A program made the translations under genes and the position numbers. A DNA stretch of 64,000 nucleotides from Deltaproteobacteria bacterium (lineage in GTDB: Bacteria > Myxococcota_A > Polyangia > Polyangiales > Ga0077539). The notes below the pieces were generated by a model. The model saw only the letters and a list, made by a program, of their open reading frames with translations. It searched no databases and was not told the DNA's origin. The stretch spans positions 62,001 through 126,000 of the forward strand of contig CANJUR010000004.1 of the NCBI GenBank assembly GCA_947477565.1. Direction: 5' to 3'. Of the stretch, positions 52,742-60,887 are shown piece by piece (positions within the stretch are counted from its first letter, which is position 1; every line of letters begins with the position of its first letter).

Positions 52742-55700
52742 ATGCTCGCCTGGGTGGTCGCGGCGAGCATCCGGCACCGACTCGCGGTGCTGCTGGGCGT
52801 GGTGATTCTCGTGGTGCTGGGCGCGCGGGCCTTCGCGGCGCTGCCCATCGACGCGGTGCCCGACCTCACCAACGTGCAGGTGCAGGTGCTCACGGCGGCT
52901 CCGTCGCTCGGGGCGCTCGACGTCGAGCGGCTGGTGAGCGCGCCCGTCGAGATGGCCCTGAGCGGCATCCCCGGCGCACGAGAGCTCCGGTCGCTCTCGC
53001 GCTACGGCGTCTCCGCGGTGACCGTGGTCTTCGACGACGACGTGGACCCGCAGGTGGCGCGCAACCGCGTGAGCGAGCGCATGCCGCGTATCCGCGGAGA
53101 GGTCGCGCCGGACATCGGCGTACCGGAGATGGGGCCGCTCGCAACCGGGCTCGGGGAGATCTACCAGTTCGAAGTGCGAGGCGAGGCGATGGGCCCCATG
53201 GCACTGCGCTCGATTCTCGACTGGCAGATCGCGCCGCGGCTGCGAATGGTCCCTGGGGTCATCGACGTCAACGTCTTCGGGGGCGAACTGCGCACCTACG
53301 AGGTCACCCTAGACCCGCAGCGCATGGCCATCCGCCACGTGGCGCTCGGGGAGATCATCACCGCGCTTGAGCGCAACCACGTGGCCGTGGGCGGCGGCGC
53401 GATCCAGCGCGGACCCGAGGGGCTGCTCGTGCGGGGCGACGCGATGATTCGCTCGCTCGACGACCTCGGCGACATCGCGGTGTCCCAGCAGGGCGGCGCG
53501 CCGATCTATGTCCGCGACGTGGCGACCCCGCGGTTTGCCCCGATGCTCCGGCAGGGCGCAGCGACGCGGGACGGGCGCGGCGAGGTGGTGGTCGGCATGA
53601 CCCTGATGCTCCTCGGCGACAACTCCCGAGTGGTCTCGCGCGCGGTGGCGGACGCCGTGCGGCGCATCAACCCGACGCTCCCGGCGGGGGTGCGCATCGA
53701 CGCCTTCTACGACCGCACCACCCTGGTCGAGCGCACGCTGCAGACGGTCTCGCACAGCCTCGTGGAAGGCGGGCTGCTCGTGGTGCTCGTGCTCTTCCTC
53801 ATGCTCCGCAACCTGCGCGCGGGACTCGTGGCGGCGGCCATGATTCCGCTCTGTATGCTGGGCGCGTTTATCGGCATGCGGGCGCTCGGCATCAGCGGCA
53901 ACCTGATGAGCCTCGGGGCCATCGATTTCGGCCTCGTCGTCGATGGCGCGATCATCCTTCTAGAGAACGCCGTGCATCACCTCGCGGCTGCGAGCGCCGC
54001 CCGCGGACGACCGTTGACCCGCGGCGAGCGCGACGACGGGGTGCTGCGCGCGGCGCTCGAGGTACGCGGCGCGACGGCCTTCGGGGAGATCATCATTGCG
54101 CTGGTCTACCTGCCCGTGCTCACGCTCCAGGGGGTGGAGGGCAAGACCTTCCAACCCATGGCGCTGACGGTGCTCTTCGCACTCGCGGGAGCGTTCGTGC
54201 TTTCGCTCACTTTCGTGCCTGCGCTGGCCTCACTGCTGCTCGCGGCGGACGCCCGGGATCTCCCATCGCCCATCGTGACGGCTGCGCGCTGGGCCTACGC
54301 GCCGCTGCTGCGCGCAACGCTCCGGCGGCCCGCGGTGACGCTCGCGGTCGCCCTCGTCGCGCTGGGCGTGAGCGGGGCCCTCGCGCGAGGGCTCGGGTCG
54401 GAGTTCGTGCCGCAGCTCAACGAGGGCGCGTTTATCGTGGAGATGGTGCGGCAGCCCTCGACGAGCCTCGATGAATCCGTGCGCCAGGCGACGCTGGTCG
54501 AGCGGGTGCTGCGGCGCTTCCCGGAGGTCACCACGGTGGTCTGCAAGACCGGGCGGCCGGAGATCGCCAACGACCCGATGGGGGTCGAGCAGAGCGACGT
54601 ACTGGTGATGCTGCGACCGTGGGCGCAGACGCTTCCCGCGGCGGAGCGGGAGGCCCTGATCGCGCGCATGGAGGCGGCGCTCACCAGCGCGGTGCCGGGC
54701 GTGGCCTTCGGCTTCACGCAGCCGATCCAGATGCGAATGAACGAACTCCTGAGCGGCGTACGCGCCGACGTCGCAGTGAAGGTGTACGGCGACGACCTGC
54801 CGACGCTCGCCCGCCTCGGGGCGCAGATCGCCCGCGTCCTGCGCACGGTGCGCGGCGCGACGGACCTCCGGGCCGATCGGGTCGAGGGCATGCCGGTGCT
54901 GCGTGCGACGGTCGATCGACACGCCGCAGCGCGGCTCGGCGCGGACGCCCAGGAGGCCCTCTCGATGATCGAGGCGATCGGTGGACGCACGGTCGGAAGC
55001 GTGCTCGAGGGGCGGCAGAGGTACCCACTGCGGGTGCGGCTCCCGGCGGGGCTGCGCGACGACCTCGAAGCCCTGCGGCGCTTGCCGGTGCACATCGCGG
55101 GCGACGCAACGGTGCCGCTACGGGACGTAGCGCGGCTCGAGCTTATCGATGAGCCCGTGGTGATCAACCGGGAGTCCCTCGCGCGGAGGCTGGTGGTGCA
55201 GACCAACGTGCGCGGCCGCGATCTAGGGGGGTTCGCTGCGGAGGCGCAGCGCGCGGTGACCCGCTCGGTGCACCTTCCCCCTGGGTATCGCCTGGAGTGG
55301 GGCGGCCAGTTCGAGAACCTGGAGCGCGCGAAGCTCCGGCTGATGGTGGTGGTGCCGCTCGCTCTCGCGATGATTCTGGCGCTGCTCTACGCGTCGTTTC
55401 GCTCCGTCGGGGCGACGCTTCTGATCTTCGCCAACGTGCCCTTCGCCGCGACCGGCGGCGTGCTCGCGCTCTGGGCCCGGGGGTTGCCGCTGAGCCTCTC
55501 GGCGAGCGTGGGGTTCATCGCGCTCTTCGGCGTGGCGGTGCTCAACGGGCTCGTACTGGTCACCCAGGTGCGGCAGTTGCGCGCGGCCGGCGACTCGCTC
55601 ATCGATGCCGCGCAGGACGGCGCGCTTCGAAGGCTGCGCCCGGTACTGACGACCGCGCTGGTGGCCTCTCTCGGGTTCGTTCCAATGGCACTCACGACGG

Positions 55701-55846
55701 GTGCAGGCAGCGAGGTGCAGCGCCCGCTCGCCACGGTGGTGATCGGCGGCCTCGTCTCCTCGACTCTCCTCACCCTGCTCGTTCTGCCGACGCTCTACGC
55801 CTGGCTCGGCCGCGCGTGGGCTTCGAAGGATCCTCCCGCGGAGTAG
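52742..55846 (+). CDS. czcA: RND heavy-metal efflux pump (CzcA type)
   Basis: 1034 aa, full RND length, 12 helices and two large periplasmic loops. The helix-4 motif GAIDFGLVVDGAIILLEN (392-409) keeps Asp395 and Asp401 of the HME-RND proton relay, and LPIDAVPDLTNVQVQV near the start is the usual HME sequence. This pattern (DFG...D) matches divalent-ion Czc/Cnr/Ncc pumps rather than copper/silver CusA. It exports Zn2+, Co2+, Cd2+ or Ni2+ with CzcB and CzcC. A hairpin follows the stop. Confidence 0.93.
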   Translation: MLAWVVAASIRHRLAVLLGVVILVVLGARAFAALPIDAVPDLTNVQVQVLTAAPSLGALDVERLVSAPVEMALSGIPGARELRSLSRYGVSAVTVVFDDDVDPQVARNRVSERMPRIRGEVAPDIGVPEMGPLATGLGEIYQFEVRGEAMGPMALRSILDWQIAPRLRMVPGVIDVNVFGGELRTYEVTLDPQRMAIRHVALGEIITALERNHVAVGGGAIQRGPEGLLVRGDAMIRSLDDLGDIAVSQQGGAPIYVRDVATPRFAPMLRQGAATRDGRGEVVVGMTLMLLGDNSRVVSRAVADAVRRINPTLPAGVRIDAFYDRTTLVERTLQTVSHSLVEGGLLVVLVLFLMLRNLRAGLVAAAMIPLCMLGAFIGMRALGISGNLMSLGAIDFGLVVDGAIILLENAVHHLAAASAARGRPLTRGERDDGVLRAALEVRGATAFGEIIIALVYLPVLTLQGVEGKTFQPMALTVLFALAGAFVLSLTFVPALASLLLAADARDLPSPIVTAARWAYAPLLRATLRRPAVTLAVALVALGVSGALARGLGSEFVPQLNEGAFIVEMVRQPSTSLDESVRQATLVERVLRRFPEVTTVVCKTGRPEIANDPMGVEQSDVLVMLRPWAQTLPAAEREALIARMEAALTSAVPGVAFGFTQPIQMRMNELLSGVRADVAVKVYGDDLPTLARLGAQIARVLRTVRGATDLRADRVEGMPVLRATVDRHAAARLGADAQEALSMIEAIGGRTVGSVLEGRQRYPLRVRLPAGLRDDLEALRRLPVHIAGDATVPLRDVARLELIDEPVVINRESLARRLVVQTNVRGRDLGGFAAEAQRAVTRSVHLPPGYRLEWGGQFENLERAKLRLMVVVPLALAMILALLYASFRSVGATLLIFANVPFAATGGVLALWARGLPLSLSASVGFIALFGVAVLNGLVLVTQVRQLRAAGDSLIDAAQDGALRRLRPVLTTALVASLGFVPMALTTGAGSEVQRPLATVVIGGLVSSTLLTLLVLPTLYAWLGRAWASKDPPAE

Positions 55847-55871
55847 GGCGTGCTTTGCGAAGCGGACGCCC
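55846..55871. terminator. Hairpin between convergent czcA and SPFH genes
   Basis: GGGCGT-GCTT-loop TGCG-AAGC-GG-ACGCCC forms an interrupted stem beginning at the last base of the czcA stop. No T tract on either side. Likely a bidirectional stop for czcA and the minus-strand SPFH operon. Confidence 0.5.
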
Positions 55872-55888
55872 GCGGGAGTGTCGGCCCG

Positions 55889-56818
55889 CTACCGCGTCGC
55901 GAGAACCTTCTCCCCGTGCCCCGTGAGGGATGCAACGCCGCCCGGTTCGCTGCCCGTCGGGGCAAGCATCGCCGCGTCCACCGCCCGCATCGCCTCCGCC
56001 TCAAACCCTCGAAACGCGATCGTCCGATGCGGCCGCAGCAGGGAGAGCGAATACAGCTCCTGGTAAGCTGCGAGCACCTCCGGGCTCTCACGCAGCGCCC
56101 CGAGAGCGCGCCCGACCGAGAGCGGGTACTGCGCCCTGGCCTCCGCCACGAGCGCCGCCACCTTCACGCCGGTATCGGCTTCGAGCTGCGCTGCCGCCAG
56201 CCGACCGTTCTCGTCGAGGGCTGCTTTCGCGCGCTCGAGCCGCGCGGCGATGGTGCTGAAGATGTGTCGCGACACCTCCGGGAGCAGCTTCACGTTGCGG
56301 ATAAACACCCGCTCGATCTTCAGCCCCCAGCGCGCGGTCTCTTCGGAGATGTCGTGCTGCAGACGCTCGCCCAGCTCCGTGCGATCGCTCAGAATGTGCG
56401 CGAATTCACGGTTTCCCAAGATCGACGTGGCCGCGTGCGAGACGAGGTTGTGCAGCGCATGGTCCCAGTCCGCGACGCCAAAGAGGGCCTTTGCAGGGTC
56501 GTCGATGCGAAACTCCAACCAGAGATCGACCATCAGCGTGGTGCCGCGCGCGTCGTTGACGTGCACGTCGTCGAAGAGGCGAAAGTCACGGCGCAACGAG
56601 ACCTTGCGGAGGGTCACCCAGGGAAACAGCCGCGTGGGCAGCCAGAGAAGCCCCGGCTCGCGCACCGTCCGGACGAGCCGACCGAAGCTCGTGAGCAGCA
56701 CGGCCTCCTCGTCATCGACCTCCACGGTCATCGCGCGGCCGACGGACAGAAGCAACGGGATCAACGCGAGTCCGCCCAGCACTCCGAGTACGAGGCGAAT
56801 GACTTCGGTGCTGTTCAT
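55889..56818 (-). CDS. SPFH/Band 7 membrane protein (second of a pair)
   Basis: 309 aa. One membrane helix at ~7-27. The SPFH domain (~30-220) has DEEAVLLTSFGRLVRTVREPG and LMVDLWLEFRIDD, followed by a helical EARAQYPLSVGRALGALRES region. It resembles HflK/HflC/prohibitin-like oligomeric scaffolds that organise membrane patches and proteases. It overlaps the upstream SPFH gene by ATGA (56815-56818), so the two are probably partners in one complex, as HflK-HflC are, but protease FtsH is not in the window. Confidence 0.87.
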   Translation of the reverse strand: MNSTEVIRLVLGVLGGLALIPLLLSVGRAMTVEVDDEEAVLLTSFGRLVRTVREPGLLWLPTRLFPWVTLRKVSLRRDFRLFDDVHVNDARGTTLMVDLWLEFRIDDPAKALFGVADWDHALHNLVSHAATSILGNREFAHILSDRTELGERLQHDISEETARWGLKIERVFIRNVKLLPEVSRHIFSTIAARLERAKAALDENGRLAAAQLEADTGVKVAALVAEARAQYPLSVGRALGALRESPEVLAAYQELYSLSLLRPHRTIAFRGFEAEAMRAVDAAMLAPTGSEPGGVASLTGHGEKVLATR

Positions 56819-57693
56819 GAGTGGTCCTTGACGAAGACGGCCCGGGACTCGGAGAGAACCTCGGCGCGGCGGCGATCGACGTAGTCGCGGAGGGTGCCGT
56901 CGCGATGGAGGATCGCGAGCGCTGCGCCGAGCGTGCGCACCTCGGTCTCGACGGCCTCTGCGCGGGCCCGGGCGATGGCGATGCCCTGCTCCGAGGCGAG
57001 CACCCGCTGTTCGCAGTCGGCCTGCGTGCGGAAGTAGTGCGCCTCTGCCTCGGTCTGCGCCTGAATCATCCCGTTGAGCGCCTCCGCGAGCTCGTCCGGC
57101 GGCAGGATGTCCGTGAGGTCTACGGCGTTGAAGTGCACCCCGTAGCGGTCGCCGATCTGCGTCCGGCAGAACTCCGCGATATGCCGGTTGAGGGCCACGC
57201 GCTCGCGGCGAATCAGGGCGTACGCCCCGCCGCCGGCGCTCAGGTCTGCGCGCGTGAGGTCACGGGAGGCGCTCCCCTCGGCGCGGAAGTTGGCGATCTC
57301 GTTGCGCAGCAAGCACGTGAAGAGACCAGTGATGTGCTCGATCGGAGCTCGCAGTCCAAAGAGGAATTCCTCCAGCCGCGCCACGATGGGTTGATATCGG
57401 AGAATGGAGTCGAAGCGCAGGACGGTGCCGTCCTCCGCCATCGCCATCTGTCCACCCTTCTCCCCGGAGAGATCCACCGACTGCTCCATTGTCGGCACCA
57501 TCACCACGTGTTGCCACGGGCGCTTGCGGTGCAGCCCAGGGCTGTAGGTGCGCAACGCCCCGGACGTCGCTCGCTCCACCGCCCCGAAGGTGGTGAGCAC
57601 CGCGAGGTGCCCCTCCCCGACGCGGAAGAAGCAGTGCGAGGTCACCATCGCGCCGTACAACAAGACTCCGATCATCAATCCCCAGACCATCAT
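56815..57693 (-). CDS. SPFH/Band 7 membrane protein (first of a pair)
   Basis: 292 aa. N-terminal helix 3-18, then GEGHLAVLTTFGAVERATSG, LRFDSILRYQPIVARLEEFL and FNAVDLTDILPPDELAEALN, the SPFH order; the last part (FRTQADCEQRVLASEQGIAI) is helical. Starts 36 bp after the SulP-carbonic anhydrase stop, suggesting a three-gene operon. Together with the next gene it forms a hetero-SPFH pair. Confidence 0.87.
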   Translation of the reverse strand: MMVWGLMIGVLLYGAMVTSHCFFRVGEGHLAVLTTFGAVERATSGALRTYSPGLHRKRPWQHVVMVPTMEQSVDLSGEKGGQMAMAEDGTVLRFDSILRYQPIVARLEEFLFGLRAPIEHITGLFTCLLRNEIANFRAEGSASRDLTRADLSAGGGAYALIRRERVALNRHIAEFCRTQIGDRYGVHFNAVDLTDILPPDELAEALNGMIQAQTEAEAHYFRTQADCEQRVLASEQGIAIARARAEAVETEVRTLGAALAILHRDGTLRDYVDRRRAEVLSESRAVFVKDHS

Positions 57694-57729
57694 CTTCAGG
57701 CTTCCTCTTCTTGCTTTCGGCTGATCCCG

Positions 57730-59808
57730 TTAGAAACGTTGCGGGTCGCGCTCGGTCTGCCAGCGCTCGTCCCAGCTCGGGCCGCGGCGCTCTTCTTCCG
57801 TCGCGCGCGGCCGCACCGGGCCAGGCCCATCGGCGATCTCGCGGTACGCCGCCACGAGGCCGCGGTTGACCTCCACCACGTCTTCGTTGAACTCCCGGTG
57901 CACATCGCCGACGAGCGGGAGGCGCTCCACCGCGTCCGCCGAGTCCACGATCATCCCGTGCGGAACGAGCCGTCCGTCGGGCACCTCGACCCCCACCACG
58001 ACGGCGCCGATGCCGATGTAGCAATGCGACCCGACCACCGCGTCGTGCACCACCGCTTTGAAGCCGACGAAGGTGTCGTCGCCGATGTAGCAGGGCCCGT
58101 GCACCAGCGCGTTGTGGGCGATGGACACGTTTCGCCCGACGTAGACCGCCCAGTCCTCCCCGGCGACGGACACCCACTTGTTTTTCAGCGCATGAACCAC
58201 CACGCCGTCTTGCAGGTTGGTGTTGCTGCCGATGAAGAAGGGCGATCCCTCGTCCGCGCGCACGGAGCTACCCGCCGCGATGTGGACGTTTTCTCCCAGT
58301 ACCACGCGACCGATCACCGATGCCTGCCGGTGCACGTATGACGACGCCGTCACCAGCGCGCGGTCCCTGATCTGCGAGAGCCACTTGTGGTGCCCCGGCG
58401 ACTCGGTCTCCCCCGCCGGACGCCGGGCCTTCGCGTCGTCGCGCCCCAGCACCGCGCGAATCCCCTTCTCGCGCCGGCTGGATAGTTGCTCCTTCGCGGC
58501 GTGCTCGTGGCGATGGAGCCAGGCGTGCAGCGCGTGCAGCGCGAGGCCCGCCAGGAGGCCCGTCACGAGGTGGCCCGTGACCGTCCCGGCAGCGGTGACC
58601 ACAAACGCCGCGGCCTCGATGCGCTCCTTGCGGGCAAGCTCGACCAGGGTCTTCACATCGACGAGCCGAAAGCCCACCACGCACAGCAATCCCCCGAGCG
58701 CCGCCAGCGGAACCTGCGCGATCGTCCGCCCGAGCAACAGCACCGCCGCGGCGAGGAGAATGCCGTGCACCAGCGCCGCCAAACGGGTGCGACCGCCGCT
58801 CTGCACGTTGACGCCCGAGCGCACGATCACGCCCGTCACGGGCATCCCTTGCAGCAGTCCTACGGCCAGGTTGGCCAGGCCCTGTCCGAAGAGTTCGAGG
58901 TCGGGGTTGTGGGCCTTGAACTCCGGGGTCATGCGATCGACGGCGCGCGCCGAGAGCAGCGACTCCACCGCGGCCAGCAGGGCGAGCGGGAGCGTGGCGG
59001 TGGCGAGGTCGATCCAGCGCTCGTCGGGGATGCTCGGAAACGACGGCCGCGGAATGGCCGCGGAGACCGCCCCGACGCGCTCGATGTCCCAACGGAGATA
59101 GATCGATACGGCGGTGATGAGTCCGATGCCGACGATGGCCGCGGGGAAGCGCTTCATGTTGCGCGTCGAGCTGACGAGAAAGGCCACGAAGAGACCGCTG
59201 ACCACGGCGATCCACGAGACGTGATGCAGCCACGCGGGGCGGTGCATCATCTGGGCGAGTTCGAAGACCCGGTAGTCGAAGCCGAGCACCTCGGGAATCT
59301 GGCTGTCCAGAAGCTTGAGCCCGACGCCGGTGGTGAAGCCCGCCAGCACCGACTCCGGGACCCTCCGACCGAGGCGTCCGGCCAGCGAGAACGACAGCAC
59401 CAGCTGAATCGCCCCGATGAGAATCGCCGCTGCCGCGACGCCCGTCGCGCCGAAGCGCTGAGCCAGCGCGAGCACCATCACGTTGAGCGCCGCGGCGGGT
59501 CCGGTGACCTGCAAGCGCGCCCCGCCGAAGGCCGCCGCGATGCCACCACCGACGGCGCCCGCGATGAGGCCCGCCACCGGCGGCAGGCCGCTCGCGACGG
59601 CCAGCGCGACGTTGAGCGGCAGGGCCACGGCGGCGACCGTGAGCCCCGCGAGGAGGTCTGCCACGATGTTGGGCGAGTGGGCGACGTCCACCCAGCTTCG
59701 CCACCAGTCCGTGGCCATCCCGCGCCATGCCGCGCGGAGCGTCTCACCCAGGTGATCTCGACCGCCTGACGGAAACTTCGATGGCGTCGGGTGCGGGGCA
59801 GAGTTCAT
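57730..59808 (-). CDS. SulP-family anion transporter fused to a gamma-class carbonic anhydrase
   Basis: 692 aa from ATG 59808. Residues ~40-450 are a SulP transporter (VALAVASGLPPVAGLIAGAV, GGARLQVTGPAAALNVMVLA, GQGLANLAVGLLQGMPVTGV, RTRLAALVHGILLAAAVLLL). Instead of the usual STAS domain there is a linker and, at ~489-665, a left-handed beta-helix gamma-carbonic anhydrase. Its active-site residues align with archaeal Cam by spacing: Arg517, Glu520, Asn531, Gln533 and Asp534, Zn ligands His539, His565 and His570 (spacing 26 and 5). The proton-shuttle loop of Cam (Glu84) is absent and shorter. Most likely it moves bicarbonate and converts it to CO2 on the cytoplasmic side. The frame continues upstream to 60189, but that part is antisense to the YqiJ-like gene. 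Confidence 0.9.
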   Translation of the reverse strand: MNSAPHPTPSKFPSGGRDHLGETLRAAWRGMATDWWRSWVDVAHSPNIVADLLAGLTVAAVALPLNVALAVASGLPPVAGLIAGAVGGGIAAAFGGARLQVTGPAAALNVMVLALAQRFGATGVAAAAILIGAIQLVLSFSLAGRLGRRVPESVLAGFTTGVGLKLLDSQIPEVLGFDYRVFELAQMMHRPAWLHHVSWIAVVSGLFVAFLVSSTRNMKRFPAAIVGIGLITAVSIYLRWDIERVGAVSAAIPRPSFPSIPDERWIDLATATLPLALLAAVESLLSARAVDRMTPEFKAHNPDLELFGQGLANLAVGLLQGMPVTGVIVRSGVNVQSGGRTRLAALVHGILLAAAVLLLGRTIAQVPLAALGGLLCVVGFRLVDVKTLVELARKERIEAAAFVVTAAGTVTGHLVTGLLAGLALHALHAWLHRHEHAAKEQLSSRREKGIRAVLGRDDAKARRPAGETESPGHHKWLSQIRDRALVTASSYVHRQASVIGRVVLGENVHIAAGSSVRADEGSPFFIGSNTNLQDGVVVHALKNKWVSVAGEDWAVYVGRNVSIAHNALVHGPCYIGDDTFVGFKAVVHDAVVGSHCYIGIGAVVVGVEVPDGRLVPHGMIVDSADAVERLPLVGDVHREFNEDVVEVNRGLVAAYREIADGPGPVRPRATEEERRGPSWDERWQTERDPQRF

Positions 59809-59979
59809 CGGCGAAGCTCGTTTGCACGACGCGATCCAACGTAAATATTGTTGTTTTAGCGAGGAAGACGAGTCGCCTGGTGCGGTGGGATGTCGCACCG
59901 GCGCGCCAGCGTGCCGCATGGTCTCTCTGGGATGTTGTCCGTACGGTTTTGGTGTGGACGAGGTGATATCGTCGCGCCC
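59809..59979. promoter_or_regulatory. Divergent intergenic region of the microdomain cluster
   Basis: 171 bp between SulP-CA and the YqiJ-like gene, with an A/T-rich patch (GTAAATATTGTTGTTTTAG at 59840-59858), unusual in this GC-rich DNA and likely to hold promoters for both directions. No exact -35/-10 spacing can be set. GAGGTG at 59960-59965 lies 14 bp upstream of the GTG at 59980. Confidence 0.4.
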
Positions 59980-60825
59980 GTGCTGCACCTGCTCGACGCT
60001 GTCGTGACATTTCCGGGGGCGATGTATTCGGCGCTCCTGGGCGTCGTGGTTCTCTACTGGCTGTCGATGTTGATGGGCGCGGTAGACATCGATCTGCTCG
60101 GTGGCGCTGACCATGCCGGGGCCGACGGTGCGGCCGATGGGGCGATGCACGCCGACGGCGCCGCGGGTTCGCACGGCGGCCACGGCCACGTGGGCGACGC
60201 GGACGGCGGCGATGCGGACGGCGGCGATGCGGACGGCGGCGATGCGGGCGACGCGGACGGCGGCGTGTTGGGCGCTCTGGGCGCTCTGGGGCTGCGCAAG
60301 CTACCGATGACGGTGAGCGTGAGCTTGCTTGTGATCTGGGGGTGGCTCATCAGCGTGCTGGGGACGGTGTTGTTGGCCGAGACGGCGGCGCGGCACGTCC
60401 CGGTGGGGGTGTTTCGGGGGCTACTCTTCGCGGTGTCGCTGCTCGCTTCGTTGATGCTGGCGAGCGTGTCGGCGCGCCCGATCGCTCCGCTCTTCGTGGC
60501 CAACAAGGCATCCCGGCGCGAGCAGCTCGTGGGCAAGGTTGCGGAGGTATCCACCGGGCGGCTCGACGCGGGCTTCGGCCAGGTGCTGGTGGCCGACGGC
60601 GGGGCGGGGCTTCTGATCGACGCTCGCCACGAGGGTGGCGTGGTGTTGAAGCGCGGGGACAAGGTGATTGTCACGTCGTGGGATTCGGACAAGGGGTTCG
60701 TGCTGGTAGAGCCCCTTGATCGGTTCACGAGCGTGCGGATTGACACGGACGCGAAGGCCGAGGACGACGCGGAGAATCTCTCGGCGAAGTCCAGCGACGG
60801 CGCGGGCAAGCGGGTGCTAGGGTAG
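59980..60825 (+). CDS. YqiJ/NfeD-like membrane protein with OB-fold, flotillin partner
   Basis: 281 aa from GTG 59980. Three helices: ~16-38, ~110-135 and ~145-165. Between the first two lies an Asp/Gly/Ala/His spacer of DADGG repeats (15-bp units at 60196-60264). The C-terminal ~75 residues (QLVGKVAEVSTGRLDAGFGQ onward) form an NfeD-type OB-fold. YqiJ and NfeD1b proteins are encoded beside flotillins and act with them in membrane microdomains. Flotillin follows 62 bp later. The in-frame start 59890 would add a hydrophilic N-terminus and is less likely. Confidence 0.83.
   Translation: MLHLLDAVVTFPGAMYSALLGVVVLYWLSMLMGAVDIDLLGGADHAGADGAADGAMHADGAAGSHGGHGHVGDADGGDADGGDADGGDAGDADGGVLGALGALGLRKLPMTVSVSLLVIWGWLISVLGTVLLAETAARHVPVGVFRGLLFAVSLLASLMLASVSARPIAPLFVANKASRREQLVGKVAEVSTGRLDAGFGQVLVADGGAGLLIDARHEGGVVLKRGDKVIVTSWDSDKGFVLVEPLDRFTSVRIDTDAKAEDDAENLSAKSSDGAGKRVLG
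60196..60264 (+). repeat. In-frame 15-bp repeats (Asp-Ala-Asp-Gly-Gly)
   Basis: GACGCGGACGGCGGC and close copies occur three times plus a degenerate fourth. Period is a multiple of 3, so copy number affects only linker length. Confidence 0.85.
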
Positions 60826-60887
60826 AGGCGGTCTGGTGGGTTGCGGGCCTTCTTGGTGGCCTCGCAGGTTCGACGGAGGAGTGTCTG

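Noticed and set aside
59809-60189. N-terminal extension of the SulP-CA frame
   Set aside because: Would add ~127 low-quality residues antisense to the YqiJ-like gene; SulP proteins begin near MNSAPHPTP here.
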